DNA of 64,000 bases from Bufo bufo (taxonomy: Eukaryota > Chordata > Amphibia > Anura > Bufonidae): NCBI RefSeq assembly GCF_905171765.1, contig NC_053392.1:503608556-503672555 (forward strand). The letters are read 5' to 3'. Positions 63,844-64,000 of the stretch are shown piece by piece; within the stretch, counting starts at the first letter, position 1; every line of letters begins with the position of its first letter. Under the pieces are notes generated by a model that was given only the letters and a program-made list of their open reading frames with translations, searched no databases and had not been told where the DNA came from. Both the position numbers and the translations under genes were made by a program.

Positions 63844-64000
63844 TGTGTTGTGGGGATTCGCTCTGGTAGTCAGGACAAGCGGATGCAGTATAGAGGCAAA
63901 GACCAGTTTGTAAAAATAAATAAATCTGTGTTTTATTCACACTTATGGCAACAAAACAGTACGACAGTCCATTTGCAGTTTTGGTGTTCGTTCACACCTA
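63844..64000. other. Start of an unassigned repeat, cut by the window end
   Basis: tggggattcgctctggtagt and tctgtgttttattcacactt suggest a further dispersed repeat or LTR, but only its beginning is present. Confidence 0.35.

Noticed and set aside
1..64000. tRNA, rRNA or other standard RNA genes
   Set aside because: No A-box/B-box pair, cloverleaf or rRNA core sequence was noticed; a tRNAscan or Rfam run would be decisive.

Overview
The window reads as intergenic DNA from a large, repeat-rich vertebrate genome, most likely an anuran amphibian (a neobatrachian frog or toad). Evidence: Tc1-like transposons, many palindromic MITEs (CCAATCAG-type, AGGGTCCATTCACACG-type, TAGGGATGAGCGAAC-type), hAT elements with 8-bp target duplications, Penelope-like elements (PLEs), an L1/Tx1-like LINE and Ty3/gypsy chromoviruses of the sushi type. 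The species cannot be fixed from the sequence. I found no intact host gene, tRNA, rRNA or CRISPR array. The only host-derived coding homology is a stretch resembling exon 1 of PGAP3 (GPI-phospholipid remodelling), carried inside a hAT-type transposon.

Layout. 1-4.4 kb: MITEs, including a palindrome of about 0.94 kb, and a degenerate tandem array. 4.4-11.2 kb: two decayed PLE copies arranged head to head (reverse transcriptase, GIY-YIG endonuclease and hammerhead-like tails), interrupted by Tc1, hAT, solo-LTR, piggyBac-like and Tc1-end insertions. 11.2-19.7 kb: MITEs, the PGAP3-carrying hAT (14484-15925), a decayed Tc1 and CA-rich repeats. 19.7-38.2 kb: one Tc1 copy split by a gypsy element (20588-26140) and by an 11.3-kb hAT (26261-37594); the hAT itself holds a second gypsy (31101-36436) with identical LTRs and an uninterrupted 1443-residue Gag-Pol frame. 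38.2-43.9 kb: a 5'-truncated L1/Tx1-like LINE, MITEs and a short LINE tail with an 18-bp target duplication. 43.9-46.6 kb: a tandem duplication of about 1.15 kb rich in GTGTGGGGG minisatellite. 46.6-58.9 kb: mostly unrecognised sequence with palindromic hAT MITEs, a mariner-like remnant, an LTR-like palindrome and a 2.2-kb hAT. 58.9-64 kb: a PLE tail with a complete predicted hammerhead ribozyme, a deleted Tc1, a four-level nest of insertions and a nearly full-length Tc1 pseudogene.

How it fits together. Insertion order can be read from target-site duplications: 5 bp for LTR elements, 8 bp for hAT, TA for Tc1, TTAA for piggyBac-like. The youngest insertion is the gypsy at 31101-36436 (no LTR difference seen). 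Next is the gypsy at 20588-26140 (three LTR differences in 694 bp and two amber codons). Both gypsy elements carry, directly after the 5' LTR, a 10-nt sequence complementary to a stretch 32 nt downstream of the start of their TATA box. That is the geometry expected for Tf1/sushi-type self-priming of reverse transcription.
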